Positions 49,767 through 59,549 of a DNA stretch of 64,000 bases are shown piece by piece. The notes beneath the pieces are model-generated. The model saw only the letters and a program-made list of their open reading frames with translations, was not told the origin of the DNA and did no database searches. The position numbers and the translations under genes are program-made. The stretch is from NCBI GenBank assembly GCA_036351775.1, contig JAZBPX010000053.1, positions 267,547 to 331,546 on the forward strand, in the 5' to 3' direction. The DNA is from Pacificimonas sp036351775 (lineage in GTDB: Bacteria > Pseudomonadota > Alphaproteobacteria > Sphingomonadales > Sphingomonadaceae). Positions within the stretch are counted from its first letter, which is position 1. Every line of letters starts with the position of its first letter.

Positions 49767-50342
49767 TTACTGGACGCCCTCCGTGCCCTCGGCCTCAATG
49801 GCCTCGGTGGCGTCCATCGCCGCGCCGCCCGCGATCGAATCAACGCGCGCATCCACGGTGCGATCACCGGCATTGGCAAAGGAAACCGTAACCGGGATCA
49901 TTTCCATCGCGGCGAATTCTTCCGGAATGTCGTAGACCATTCCGTGATAGCCGCCGCGTGCGAGCGTCAGCGTGCCGTTCGGCTCGATCGTCACCCGATC
50001 CTGCTGCTCCATCGACATCGTGCCGTCTTCAGCGGTCAGGGTGTCGTGAAGTTCGACGCGGGCACCCGCCACTGATAGGCCGATGACCTCGTCCGCTGAC
50101 GAACCGCCGAGAATGTTGCCGTAAATGACGCCCGGACGCCCCTCCACGACCGGAAGGCGCAGTTCGAAACCGGACAGCGTCAGCTCTGCATCCATGGCAA
50201 GTTCATCCTCGAACCCCTCCAGGTCCTCGTCCTCGACATAGGCGCTGTTATCGACCGGCTCGCCGGTGCAGCCCGCCACGGCAAGCGCCGCAGCAAGGGG
50301 CAGGGCAAGGAAAACAGGGGCAAAAGCAGGTCTGCGGATCAT
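49767..50342 (-). CDS. PCuAC-type copper chaperone lipoprotein
   Basis: A 191-residue predicted lipoprotein (lipobox LAVAGC, about residue 25). After an acidic linker comes a PCuAC domain (residues ~50-165): VELHDTLTAEDGTMSM, then LARGGYHGMVYDIP, providing the His and Met ligands typical of Cu(I) delivery to cytochrome oxidase. A Glu/Ala-rich tail follows. No cox or sco gene is near. It is divergent from dnaK. Confidence 0.82.
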   Translation of the reverse strand: MIRRPAFAPVFLALPLAAALAVAGCTGEPVDNSAYVEDEDLEGFEDELAMDAELTLSGFELRLPVVEGRPGVIYGNILGGSSADEVIGLSVAGARVELHDTLTAEDGTMSMEQQDRVTIEPNGTLTLARGGYHGMVYDIPEEFAAMEMIPVTVSFANAGDRTVDARVDSIAGGAAMDATEAIEAEGTEGVQ

Positions 50343-50397
50343 GGCTCGGTCCTTTGAAGATCGTTTCGTGTGAGTGATTCTGCCTCTCCCCTACGCC

Positions 50398-50426
50398 CTT
50401 GTATGCCAAAAAGCGCCTTCTTACAT
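50398..50426 (+). promoter_or_regulatory. Candidate heat-shock (sigma-32) promoter of dnaK
   Basis: CTTG (50398-50401), 18 bp, CTTACAT (50420-50426) approximates the alphaproteobacterial sigma-32 pattern CTTG-N17/18-CYTATNT with one mismatch in the second block. It lies about 95 bp before dnaK. I see no CIRCE element here. Confidence 0.45.
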
Positions 50427-50518
50427 CGCCCGCACTGGGTGGACGGCTTGCGGCTTAGTGAAGCGCGGGCACGGACCGCCGTCATTGTTTTGCTTGATGG
50501 GAAGAACAGAGGAAACAC

Positions 50519-52486
<1,968 letters not shown>

Positions 52487-52494
52487 GAACGAAG

Positions 52495-52532
52495 GGGCGG
52501 CACCCACCGTGGTGCTGCCCTTCATTTTCTTT
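52495..52532 (+). terminator. Hairpin with T-rich tail between dnaK and dnaJ
   Basis: GGGCGGCACC and GGTGCTGCCC pair over 10 bp (one G-T) around CACCGT, followed by TTCATTTTCTTT. It would partly or fully end dnaK transcripts, lowering dnaJ. Confidence 0.7.
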
Positions 52533-52604
52533 GTCATCCCCGCGCAGGCGGGGATCTCTCCGGAACCTGCTTTGGCAAGAGATCCCCGCCTGCGCGGGGA
52601 TGAC
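52533..52604. repeat. Intergenic palindromic repeat, family B
   Basis: GTCATCCCCGCGCAGGCGGG and CCCGCCTGCGCGGGGATGAC are perfect inverted ends. It is inserted between dnaK and dnaJ, directly after the hairpin terminator. Confidence 0.8.
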
Positions 52605-52679
52605 AGTGTTGAGGCTAGAAACGCCTTGGCCTTGCAGGGCCCAGAAGACGGGGTGGGGACCGGCGGAAGCGATGCGTAA

Positions 52680-53822
52680 ATGAGCACTACCGACTTTTAC
52701 GAGACGCTAGGCGTTTCCCGCGATGCGGACGCCGCGGCGCTGAAATCCGCCTACCGCAAGCAGGCGATGAAATATCACCCCGACCGCAATCCGGGCGATG
52801 CGGCCGCCGAACAGCGCTTTCGCGACCTCGCTGAGGCCTACAGCGTCCTGAAGGATCCGCAGAAGCGCCAGGCTTATGACCGGTTCGGGGCGGAAGCCTT
52901 TCAGAACGGCAATGGCGGCGGTGCTGGCCAGCAGGGCTTTGGCGATTTCGCCGACATCTTCGACAACATCTTCTCCGACTTCATGGGCGGCGCGGGCCAG
53001 CGCGGGCGTCAGCAGCAGCGCAGCCGCGCGGTTCGCGGCGGCGACCTGCGTTTCGACCTCGAACTCTCGCTCGAAGAAGCGTTCAAGGGCGCGGAAAAGG
53101 AAATCGAGATTGACGTCGCGGCGAAATGCGATGCCTGCAATGGTTCGGGTGCCGAGCCCGACGCGACTGTCGAAACCTGCCCCACCTGCCAGGGAATGGG
53201 CCAGGTCCGCGTCCAGCAGGGCATGTTCCTGATCGAACGCGCATGCCCGCAGTGCCACGGCGCGGGCCGCGTCACCTCCGCTCTCTGCCATGAATGTCTC
53301 GGCGCGGGCCGCGTCGACAAGGAAAAGCACATGCGGGTGAAAATCCCTGCAGGCGTCGATCACGGAACGCGCATCCGCATGTCCGGCGAAGGCGAGGCGG
53401 GCGCGCGCGGCGGGCCTGCCGGCGACCTTTACATCTTCATCCACATGCTGCCGCACGAGATGTTCGAACGGGAGGGCTCGAACCTCCGCGTATCGGTGCC
53501 GCTTTGCATTACCGACGCCGCGCTCGGCGGGGAGATCGAGGTGCCATCTCTCGACGGTGAGGTGATCAAGGTAAAGATTCCGTCCGGCACCCAGACCGGC
53601 GGTGAGTTCCGGCGGCGCGGGCGCGGGATGCCAGCGCTGAACGGCGGCGGACGCGGCGACCTGATCGTCAATGTCGAGGTCGAAACGCCGACCCGCCTCT
53701 CGAAGCGGCAGAAGGAGCTGCTGCAGGAGTTCCGCGGTCTGGAGAACGAGCGCCCCTCCTCCCCGAAGAGCGCCAACTTCTTCGCAAAGATCCGCGACAA
53801 GCTCGGCGAGTTCGCCAGCTAG
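52680..53822 (+). CDS. dnaJ: Molecular chaperone DnaJ (Hsp40)
   Basis: A 380-residue type I J protein. The J domain has YETLGVSRDADA and HPDRNPGD (HPD motif). A Gly-rich stretch is followed by four zinc-finger repeats: CDACNGSG, CPTCQGMG, CPQCHGAG, CHECLGAG. The substrate-binding barrels end with VEVETPTRLSKRQKELL. It activates DnaK ATPase and hands over clients. It lies 193 bp after dnaK, separated by a terminator and a repeat. Confidence 0.97.
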   Translation: MSTTDFYETLGVSRDADAAALKSAYRKQAMKYHPDRNPGDAAAEQRFRDLAEAYSVLKDPQKRQAYDRFGAEAFQNGNGGGAGQQGFGDFADIFDNIFSDFMGGAGQRGRQQQRSRAVRGGDLRFDLELSLEEAFKGAEKEIEIDVAAKCDACNGSGAEPDATVETCPTCQGMGQVRVQQGMFLIERACPQCHGAGRVTSALCHECLGAGRVDKEKHMRVKIPAGVDHGTRIRMSGEGEAGARGGPAGDLYIFIHMLPHEMFEREGSNLRVSVPLCITDAALGGEIEVPSLDGEVIKVKIPSGTQTGGEFRRRGRGMPALNGGGRGDLIVNVEVETPTRLSKRQKELLQEFRGLENERPSSPKSANFFAKIRDKLGEFAS

Positions 53823-53906
53823 CCCCCGCCAGCCTGCCCGAAAAGGGGAGGGGCGCTGTTTGGCCGTGACCGCTATCCTGCCGCCAACTTAGCGGGAGGA
53901 ATGACC

Positions 53907-55229
53907 ATGGCCGACAATCCGTTTCCGGGCTTTTCCACGGACGGGATCGACAACCGAATCGTCAATCCGGACGTCATGGCCGATCCCGAGGCGATCCATG
54001 AGGTCTACCGGCGCCTGCGCGCCGAAGACCCCCTGCACTGGACCCAGCCGGCCGGCTTCCGCCCCTTCTGGTCGGTCACGAAGCATGCCGACATTCGCAC
54101 GATTTCAAAAGCCAACGACCGCTTCATCAATTCCGAGCGCACCTACCTCGCGCCCATCGAGAATGAGGAATTCATTCTGAACATGACGGGTGACAGCCAC
54201 CTGTTCCGCACCCTCGTCGACCTCGACGACCCGCTGCATCGCAAGATCCGCATGGTCACGAACGAATGGTTCCAGCCGAAGAACCTCCGCTCGCTCGAGG
54301 ACAAGGTCCGCGAGATCGCCCGCCAGCATGTCGACCGCATGGTCGAGCTGGGCGGCGCATGCGATTTCGTGAACGAGGTCGCGCTGTTCTATCCTCTGCG
54401 CGTCATCATGCATATTCTCGGCGTCCCGTCAGAGGACGAGGCAATGATGCTCCAGATGACGCAGGAAACCTTCGGCGCGGCCGATCCCGACGTCGTCGCG
54501 CGCTCCCAGCGCATCACCCAGCCCGACCGCGGCGCAGCTGCCCCGACAGGTGAGGACGGCGAACAGGTCGTCGACCTACTCGCCCTCGCCCAGTCCTTCT
54601 TCGCCTATTTCGGCGCGCTGGTTGAAGACCGGAAGGCGAACCCGCGCGATGACGTTGCCACCGTGATCGCCAATGCGCAGATCGACGGCGAGCCTATCGA
54701 GCTGCGTCACCAGCTGTCCTACTTCGTCATCGTCGCCACGGCGGGGCATGATACGACGTCCAGTTCAACATCTGGCGGCCTCCTCCAGCTGATCCGCAAT
54801 CCCGACCAGCTCGCGAAGATTCAGGCCGATCCGGATCTGATGCCGCAGCTCGTAGAGGAGGCGATCCGCTGGGAAACACCGGTGAAGCACTTCATGCGGA
54901 CCTGCACGGAGGATACGGAGATCGGCGGCCAGACCATCAAGGCCGGAGAGGCCTGCGCGCTCTTTTACTGGTCCGGCAACCGCGATGCCGATGTTTTCCC
55001 CGATCCCTTCAAGTTCGACGTGACGCGCAAGCCGAACCCTCAGATCGCCTTTGGCCATGGTGGCCATATCTGCCTCGGCCTGCACCTCGCTCGCATGGAA
55101 ATGCGGATCCTCTACGAGGAGTTGCTGCCCCGCCTGAAACGCATCGAGCTGGCGGGCGACGTCGCCTGGACCCGCTCGAACTTCGTCTCGGGCCTAAAGA
55201 CCATGCCGATCCGCTACGAGATGTCGTGA
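53907..55229 (+). CDS. Cytochrome P450
   Basis: A 440-residue soluble bacterial P450. The I-helix oxygen-binding motif is ATAGHDTTSS, the K-helix ExxR is EAIRW, and the heme cysteine (about residue 389) is in FGHGGHICLG. The sequence resembles the group containing terpene and steroid hydroxylases of sphingomonads, but no ferredoxin or reductase gene is adjacent. ATG 53907 has GGGAGGA at about 6 nt; the ATG at 53901 abuts that site and is less likely. Confidence 0.93.
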   Translation: MADNPFPGFSTDGIDNRIVNPDVMADPEAIHEVYRRLRAEDPLHWTQPAGFRPFWSVTKHADIRTISKANDRFINSERTYLAPIENEEFILNMTGDSHLFRTLVDLDDPLHRKIRMVTNEWFQPKNLRSLEDKVREIARQHVDRMVELGGACDFVNEVALFYPLRVIMHILGVPSEDEAMMLQMTQETFGAADPDVVARSQRITQPDRGAAAPTGEDGEQVVDLLALAQSFFAYFGALVEDRKANPRDDVATVIANAQIDGEPIELRHQLSYFVIVATAGHDTTSSSTSGGLLQLIRNPDQLAKIQADPDLMPQLVEEAIRWETPVKHFMRTCTEDTEIGGQTIKAGEACALFYWSGNRDADVFPDPFKFDVTRKPNPQIAFGHGGHICLGLHLARMEMRILYEELLPRLKRIELAGDVAWTRSNFVSGLKTMPIRYEMS

Positions 55230-55245
55230 GGACCCTTTTATCCTG

Positions 55246-55323
55246 TCATCCCCGCGCAGGCGGGGATCTCCTCTACTGCTACAGACTGAAGGTCGCTGAG
55301 ATCCCCGCTTTCGCGGGGATGAC
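55246..55323. repeat. Intergenic palindromic repeat, family B
   Basis: GTCATCCCCGCGCAGGCGGG and CCCGCTTTCGCGGGGATGAC are inverted ends, between the P450 and thioesterase genes. Confidence 0.75.
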
Positions 55324-55350
55324 AAGAATATTGGATGGGGATCCCGGATC

Positions 55351-55803
55351 ATGACCATGCGCCAGGACCCCGCGCGCCGCCAGCGCGAAACCTACCCTTT
55401 CGGTTTCGAGATGCACGTCCGGTTCGCCGACATGGACGTGAACGCGCACCTCAATAACGTCGCCTTCGCCCGCTTCTTCGAGGAGGGGCGGGTGCGCCTG
55501 CACCATGCGCTTGGCGGGAAGCAGAAGCTCGCCTTTCGCCCGATCGTTGCCAACCTGACCGTCGATTTCCTCGGAGAAGGCGGCTGGCCGGAACCGGTCG
55601 AGGTCCGCTGCGGCATCGCGAAGTTCGGGCGCAGCAGCTACGTGGTCGCGCAGGCGCTGTTCCAGGGGGACCGCTGCATCGGCCTTGGCGAGACCGTCAT
55701 GGTCAACAAGGCCGAGGACGGTCCGGGCGGCGCGCCGCTGCCGGACAGCCTTACGCAGCCCCTGGCAGCCTACCGCCTGACCGGACAAGCCACACAAATC
55801 TGA
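55351..55803 (+). CDS. Acyl-CoA thioesterase, hotdog fold (YbgC/FcbC type)
   Basis: A 150-residue 4HBT-family protein. RFADMDVNAHLNNVAFARFFEEGR is the family signature including the catalytic aspartate region, and PIVANLTVDFLGEG and GRSSYVVAQALF complete the hotdog. It likely hydrolyses an acyl-CoA. Its last 53 bp overlap the 3' end of the convergent MATE gene (stop at 55751). Confidence 0.87.
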   Translation: MTMRQDPARRQRETYPFGFEMHVRFADMDVNAHLNNVAFARFFEEGRVRLHHALGGKQKLAFRPIVANLTVDFLGEGGWPEPVEVRCGIAKFGRSSYVVAQALFQGDRCIGLGETVMVNKAEDGPGGAPLPDSLTQPLAAYRLTGQATQI

Positions 55804-57139
55804 ACCCCAGGAACAGGCACGCCGCCAGACTGGCGAGAATCGCGGCCCACATCAGCCCGTTGATCCCGCCCCCCATCTCGATGCCCAGCCAGTAGCCGAG
55901 CGGCAGCATCACGAAGGTGTAGCTGACCGTGTGCGTCATGGTCGGCACCCAAGCGTCTTCCGCCGCGCGAAGGGCCTGCGCCGCGATGACCTGAAACCCG
56001 TCCAGCGGGAAGAAGATACAGGCCAGCAGCAGCGCCGGTACCGCCAGTGCGAGCATATCCGCCTCGCTGGAGTAAAAGAGCGCGATCATCGGCCCTAGTG
56101 GCACGAGCAGCAGCGACACGCCCACCAATGTCAGCGTGGTGAACCCAAGGCCCAGCCATCCCGCCTTTTTTACGCCCGCCGCGTCGCGGTCGCCATAGGC
56201 CTTGCCCACCAGAACAGCAGTCGCGGCGGCGAAGCCGAGCGGTAGCATGAACACGAGGCCGAGAATGTTGAAGACCACGCCGAACGCGGCCGCCGCGGTC
56301 ACCCCGACCCAGCCGGCCATGATGGTCAGCGCGGCAAACCCTATTGATTCAACCGTGTAGCTAACCGCTGTCGCCGACCCCACGCGCAGCATGCGGCCCC
56401 AATAGGTGTGGAACCGCCGGGACGGGCGCCACTCCAGAACGCCCAGTCCGCGCCCTTCGCCCCACATCAGGATGAAGGCGATCAGCGCGACCGCATAGGT
56501 CCCGCGCGAAAACAGCGTGGTCCAGGAACTCGCCACGGCACCATCGACGGGGAATGGGCTGGTTCCCGGCACCAGCCACAGGTTCAGCGCCAGGTTGACG
56601 ATGTTCGCGCCCCACATGATCCACATGCCGGGCAAGGGTCGTTCCAGCGCTTCCAGCCAGAAAGCACAGGTCACGCCGATCAGGTAGAGCGGCATGGAAT
56701 AGGCCAGCACCTCGACCACGGCAGCCGCCTCCGGCCCGAGGTTGCCCTCGAAATTCAGCGCGACCATCATGGGCTCCGCGCCGAACCAGGCGAGTAGCGC
56801 CACGAACAGACCTGCGCCCAGCGCCAGCATCAGCCCCCGGTGCAGCACGGCACCGGCCTCGGCCCGTCGGCCTTCGCCAACGAATTGCGCCGTTACAACC
56901 TGGGTGCCGATCAGAAGGCCGATGCCGCCCGTCAGGATCACCATGGTCGGGGCCCAGCCAAGGCTCTGATAGGCCAGCTCTTCGGCGGAATAGCGCGCCA
57001 CGACAACGGCATCGGTGATGCCCATTGCCATGATGCCAAGGCGCGACAGCACCACCGGCCACGCCAGCGTCAGCAGCGCGTTCAGGGTCGGCGGACCCTT
57101 GATGGCCTTCTCGGCAGCAGGACTTGTTGGCTCCAGCAC
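55751..57139 (-). CDS. MATE family efflux transporter
   Basis: A 462-residue inner-membrane transporter with 12 predicted helices, for example GIMAMGITDAVVVARYSAE and GLLIGTQVVTAQFVGEGRR near the start, and LALNLWLVPG midway. The second half repeats the pattern (VLVGKAYGDRDAAGVKKAG). It exports organic cations or drugs using H+ or Na+. The start is GTG. The C terminus (SGGRLPGAA) is encoded within the overlapping end of the thioesterase gene. Confidence 0.92.
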   Translation of the reverse strand: MLEPTSPAAEKAIKGPPTLNALLTLAWPVVLSRLGIMAMGITDAVVVARYSAEELAYQSLGWAPTMVILTGGIGLLIGTQVVTAQFVGEGRRAEAGAVLHRGLMLALGAGLFVALLAWFGAEPMMVALNFEGNLGPEAAAVVEVLAYSMPLYLIGVTCAFWLEALERPLPGMWIMWGANIVNLALNLWLVPGTSPFPVDGAVASSWTTLFSRGTYAVALIAFILMWGEGRGLGVLEWRPSRRFHTYWGRMLRVGSATAVSYTVESIGFAALTIMAGWVGVTAAAAFGVVFNILGLVFMLPLGFAAATAVLVGKAYGDRDAAGVKKAGWLGLGFTTLTLVGVSLLLVPLGPMIALFYSSEADMLALAVPALLLACIFFPLDGFQVIAAQALRAAEDAWVPTMTHTVSYTFVMLPLGYWLGIEMGGGINGLMWAAILASLAACLFLGFRFVWLVRSGGRLPGAA

Positions 57140-57289
57140 AGCCGGCCGCCTCTAAGGAGACCGGTCACCCTTGGCGAGTGAAACTTGGGTTAAGGCGGTC
57201 GGCTGACGGCGCTAGTCCTGCCTTAGTCTGTTGGGCAGGGCTGGCAGCCTGTTTTAGGTGAAGAAGTAGGTGCGCACCTTCCTAAGCAC

Positions 57290-57377
57290 GTCATCCCGGT
57301 AAAAGCCGGGATCCACCTCCTACTGGCGCACCAGGTTCAACCTTCCGGAGATGGGTTCCGGCTTCCGCCGGAATGAC
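57290..57377. repeat. Intergenic palindromic repeat, family B variant
   Basis: GTCATCCCGGTAAAAGCCGG and CCGGCTTCCGCCGGAATGAC form imperfect inverted ends. The stem bases differ from the other B copies (CCGG rather than CCCGCG), making it the most divergent one. It lies between MATE and bioB. Confidence 0.65.
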
Positions 57378-57400
57378 GAGTGCGTTTGGAAAGGTGCCTT

Positions 57401-58408
57401 CTAAACCCTCTCCAGCGCGTCCGGCTCCATCGCCGTCAGCCCAAGCTCTGCCAGCAGCGCCGCATCGCTATCCTCGCCTGCATTAGGCGCCGTCAGCAGC
57501 GTGTCGCCGGTGAAGATCGAGTTCGCCCCGGCGAAGAAACATAGCGCCTGCAGTTCTTTCGACATGCTCTCGCGCCCGGCGGACAGGCGCACGACCGAAG
57601 CGGGCATGGTCAGGCGGCACGTCGCGATCGCGCGGACAAACTCGATGCCGTCGATCTTCTCGACGTCCCCGGCCAGCATCGCGTCACCCCGCGCGGTGCC
57701 CTCGACCGGCACCAGCGCGTTCACCGGCACCGATTTCGGATGCGCGGGTAGGGTGGCGAGCGCGTGGATCAGGCCGACTCGGTCGTCTTCGCCCTCGCCC
57801 ATCCCCACGATCCCGCCGCAGCAGACGTTCATCCCCGCGTCCCGCACATGCGCCAGCGTGTTCAGCCGGTCGGCATAGGTACGCGTCGTGATGATCTCGC
57901 CATAATGCTCGGGCGAAGTGTCGAGATTGTGGTTGTAATAATCGAGCCCCGCATCCGACAGTTTCCGCGCCTGATCACCGGACAGCATTCCCAGCGTCAT
58001 GCAGGTTTCCAGGCCGAGGCCCTTCACCTGCGCAACCATCTCGCAGACCTTGTCCGTGTCGCGGTCCTTCAGGTCGCGCCACGCCGCGCCCATGCAGAAA
58101 CGCGATGCGCCGCCTTCCTTCGCCTTTCGCGCCGCGGCCACGACGTCCCAGGGCTGCATTAGCTTTTCGGCCTTCACCCCGGAGTCTGCATGAACGGACT
58201 GGGAGCAGTAGCCGCAATCTTCCGGGCAGCCGCCGGTCTTGATCGACAGGAGCTGGCAGGCCTGTATCCCGTTCGCAGCAAAAAACCGGCGGTGCGTCAG
58301 CTGCGCGTCGAGCAGCAGGTCCATCAGCGGCCGCTGGTAGATTTCCGCAATCTCGTCGCGGGTCCAGTCGGTGCGCACCGCATCGCGGATCGGGGTCTGA
58401 ACGTTCAT
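57401..58408 (-). CDS. bioB: Biotin synthase
   Basis: A 335-residue radical-SAM enzyme inserting sulfur into dethiobiotin. The 4Fe-4S motif CPEDCGYC is at residues 61-68 (C61, C65, C68). YNHNLDTSPEHYGEIITTRTY, CCGGIVGMGE and the final FFAGANSIFTGDTLLT are conserved. No other bio gene is adjacent. The gene is convergent with nothing and starts 16 bp after the DUF808 stop, with which it may share a transcript. Confidence 0.97.
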   Translation of the reverse strand: MNVQTPIRDAVRTDWTRDEIAEIYQRPLMDLLLDAQLTHRRFFAANGIQACQLLSIKTGGCPEDCGYCSQSVHADSGVKAEKLMQPWDVVAAARKAKEGGASRFCMGAAWRDLKDRDTDKVCEMVAQVKGLGLETCMTLGMLSGDQARKLSDAGLDYYNHNLDTSPEHYGEIITTRTYADRLNTLAHVRDAGMNVCCGGIVGMGEGEDDRVGLIHALATLPAHPKSVPVNALVPVEGTARGDAMLAGDVEKIDGIEFVRAIATCRLTMPASVVRLSAGRESMSKELQALCFFAGANSIFTGDTLLTAPNAGEDSDAALLAELGLTAMEPDALERV

Positions 58409-58423
58409 CTGTAAATCGCTTTT

Positions 58424-59407
58424 CTAGTGAGAGAAATTCGGGAATAGCTTGTGAATAGCTAAGGCGAGCACGGTCCCGACGGCGACACCGAGAAGGCCGG
58501 ACATCACGGCGAATGTCAGCCAGTCCGTAAAGCCGCTCAAGGCGGCAGGCACCAGATCGACGATGGGATGGGCCAGCGCCTCGATTGCGTATTCCGGCGC
58601 TTTCCAGCCCAGCTCATAGGCGTTGTGCACCAGCAGGCCGCCGCCCACCCACGCCATCGCCAGCGTGCCGATGATCGAAATGCCGGTCAGCAGAGTCGGC
58701 ATGAAATTGACCAGCCCGCGCCCGAACCGTGCCATCGCGCCCTGCCGGGTCTTCGCCAGATGCAGGCCGACATCATCCATCTTCACGATCAGCGCGACGG
58801 CCCCGTAGACGACAACTGTAATCACCAAGCCGATCAGCGCCAGCACCAGCGCCTGCTGCCACCAGACTTCGTCCGCCACTTCGGACAGCGCGATCGCCAT
58901 GATTTCCGCCGACAAGATCAGGTCGGTGCGGATCGCGCCGCCGACCATCTTCTCCTCCTGTTCCGGGCCCTCGATGATGACCGGTTCGTCATGCGCGTTC
59001 GTCTCGTCGACGTGGAACAGCTCGAGGATTTTCTCTGCGGCTTCATAGGACAGGAACAGCCCGCCGAGGATCAGGATGACGGGGATCAGGAACGGCGCGA
59101 ACTGGCCAAGGAGAACGGCGGCGGGCAGCAGGATGACGATCTTGTTGAAGATCGAACCCTTGGCGATGCGCCAGATCACCGGCAGCTCGCGGGCCGGGGA
59201 GAAGCCCGTCAGGTAGCGCGGCGTTACCGCCGCGTCGTCGATCACAACGCCGGCCGTCTTTGCCCCCGCCCGGCCCGCTGCCACGCCAACGTCGTCGACG
59301 GATGCCGCCGCCGCTTTGGCCGCCACGCCCACATCATCGAGCGACGCTGCTGCGACCTTCGCAATGGCCGCGACATCGTCGAGAAGGGCTACAAGTCCGG
59401 TCGCCAT
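58424..59407 (-). CDS. DUF808 (YedI-like) membrane protein
   Basis: A 327-residue inner-membrane protein. It opens with MATGLVALLDDVAAIAK and two repeats of the ASLDDVGVAAKAAA type, the hallmark of DUF808. About six to seven hydrophobic segments follow, such as FLIPVILILGGLFLSYEAAE and VLALIGLVITVVVYGAVALI. Function is unknown. It lies 15 bp before bioB on the same strand. Confidence 0.88.
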   Translation of the reverse strand: MATGLVALLDDVAAIAKVAAASLDDVGVAAKAAAASVDDVGVAAGRAGAKTAGVVIDDAAVTPRYLTGFSPARELPVIWRIAKGSIFNKIVILLPAAVLLGQFAPFLIPVILILGGLFLSYEAAEKILELFHVDETNAHDEPVIIEGPEQEEKMVGGAIRTDLILSAEIMAIALSEVADEVWWQQALVLALIGLVITVVVYGAVALIVKMDDVGLHLAKTRQGAMARFGRGLVNFMPTLLTGISIIGTLAMAWVGGGLLVHNAYELGWKAPEYAIEALAHPIVDLVPAALSGFTDWLTFAVMSGLLGVAVGTVLALAIHKLFPNFSH

Positions 59408-59444
59408 GGTTACGCGGGTATCCTGCTCTTGGTGCTCTTGAAGC

Positions 59445-59522
59445 CATCATCCTGAACTTGGTTCATGATCTAAACATAGACCCAGTGCGGGCCACTGGAT
59501 CCTGAAACAAGTTCAGGATGAC
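59445..59522. repeat. Intergenic palindromic repeat, family A
   Basis: ATCATCCTGAACTTGGTTCA and CTGAAACAAGTTCAGGATGAC are inverted ends, the left one decayed. It lies between pccB and the DUF808 gene. Confidence 0.7.
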
Positions 59523-59549
59523 GAGATTGTTGCCTGGCAGCCCCGCGCC

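Noticed and set aside
50343..50518. CIRCE operator before dnaK
   Set aside because: No TTAGCACTC-N9-GAGTGCTAA-like sequence is visible here or before hrcA/grpE, although hrcA is in the window.
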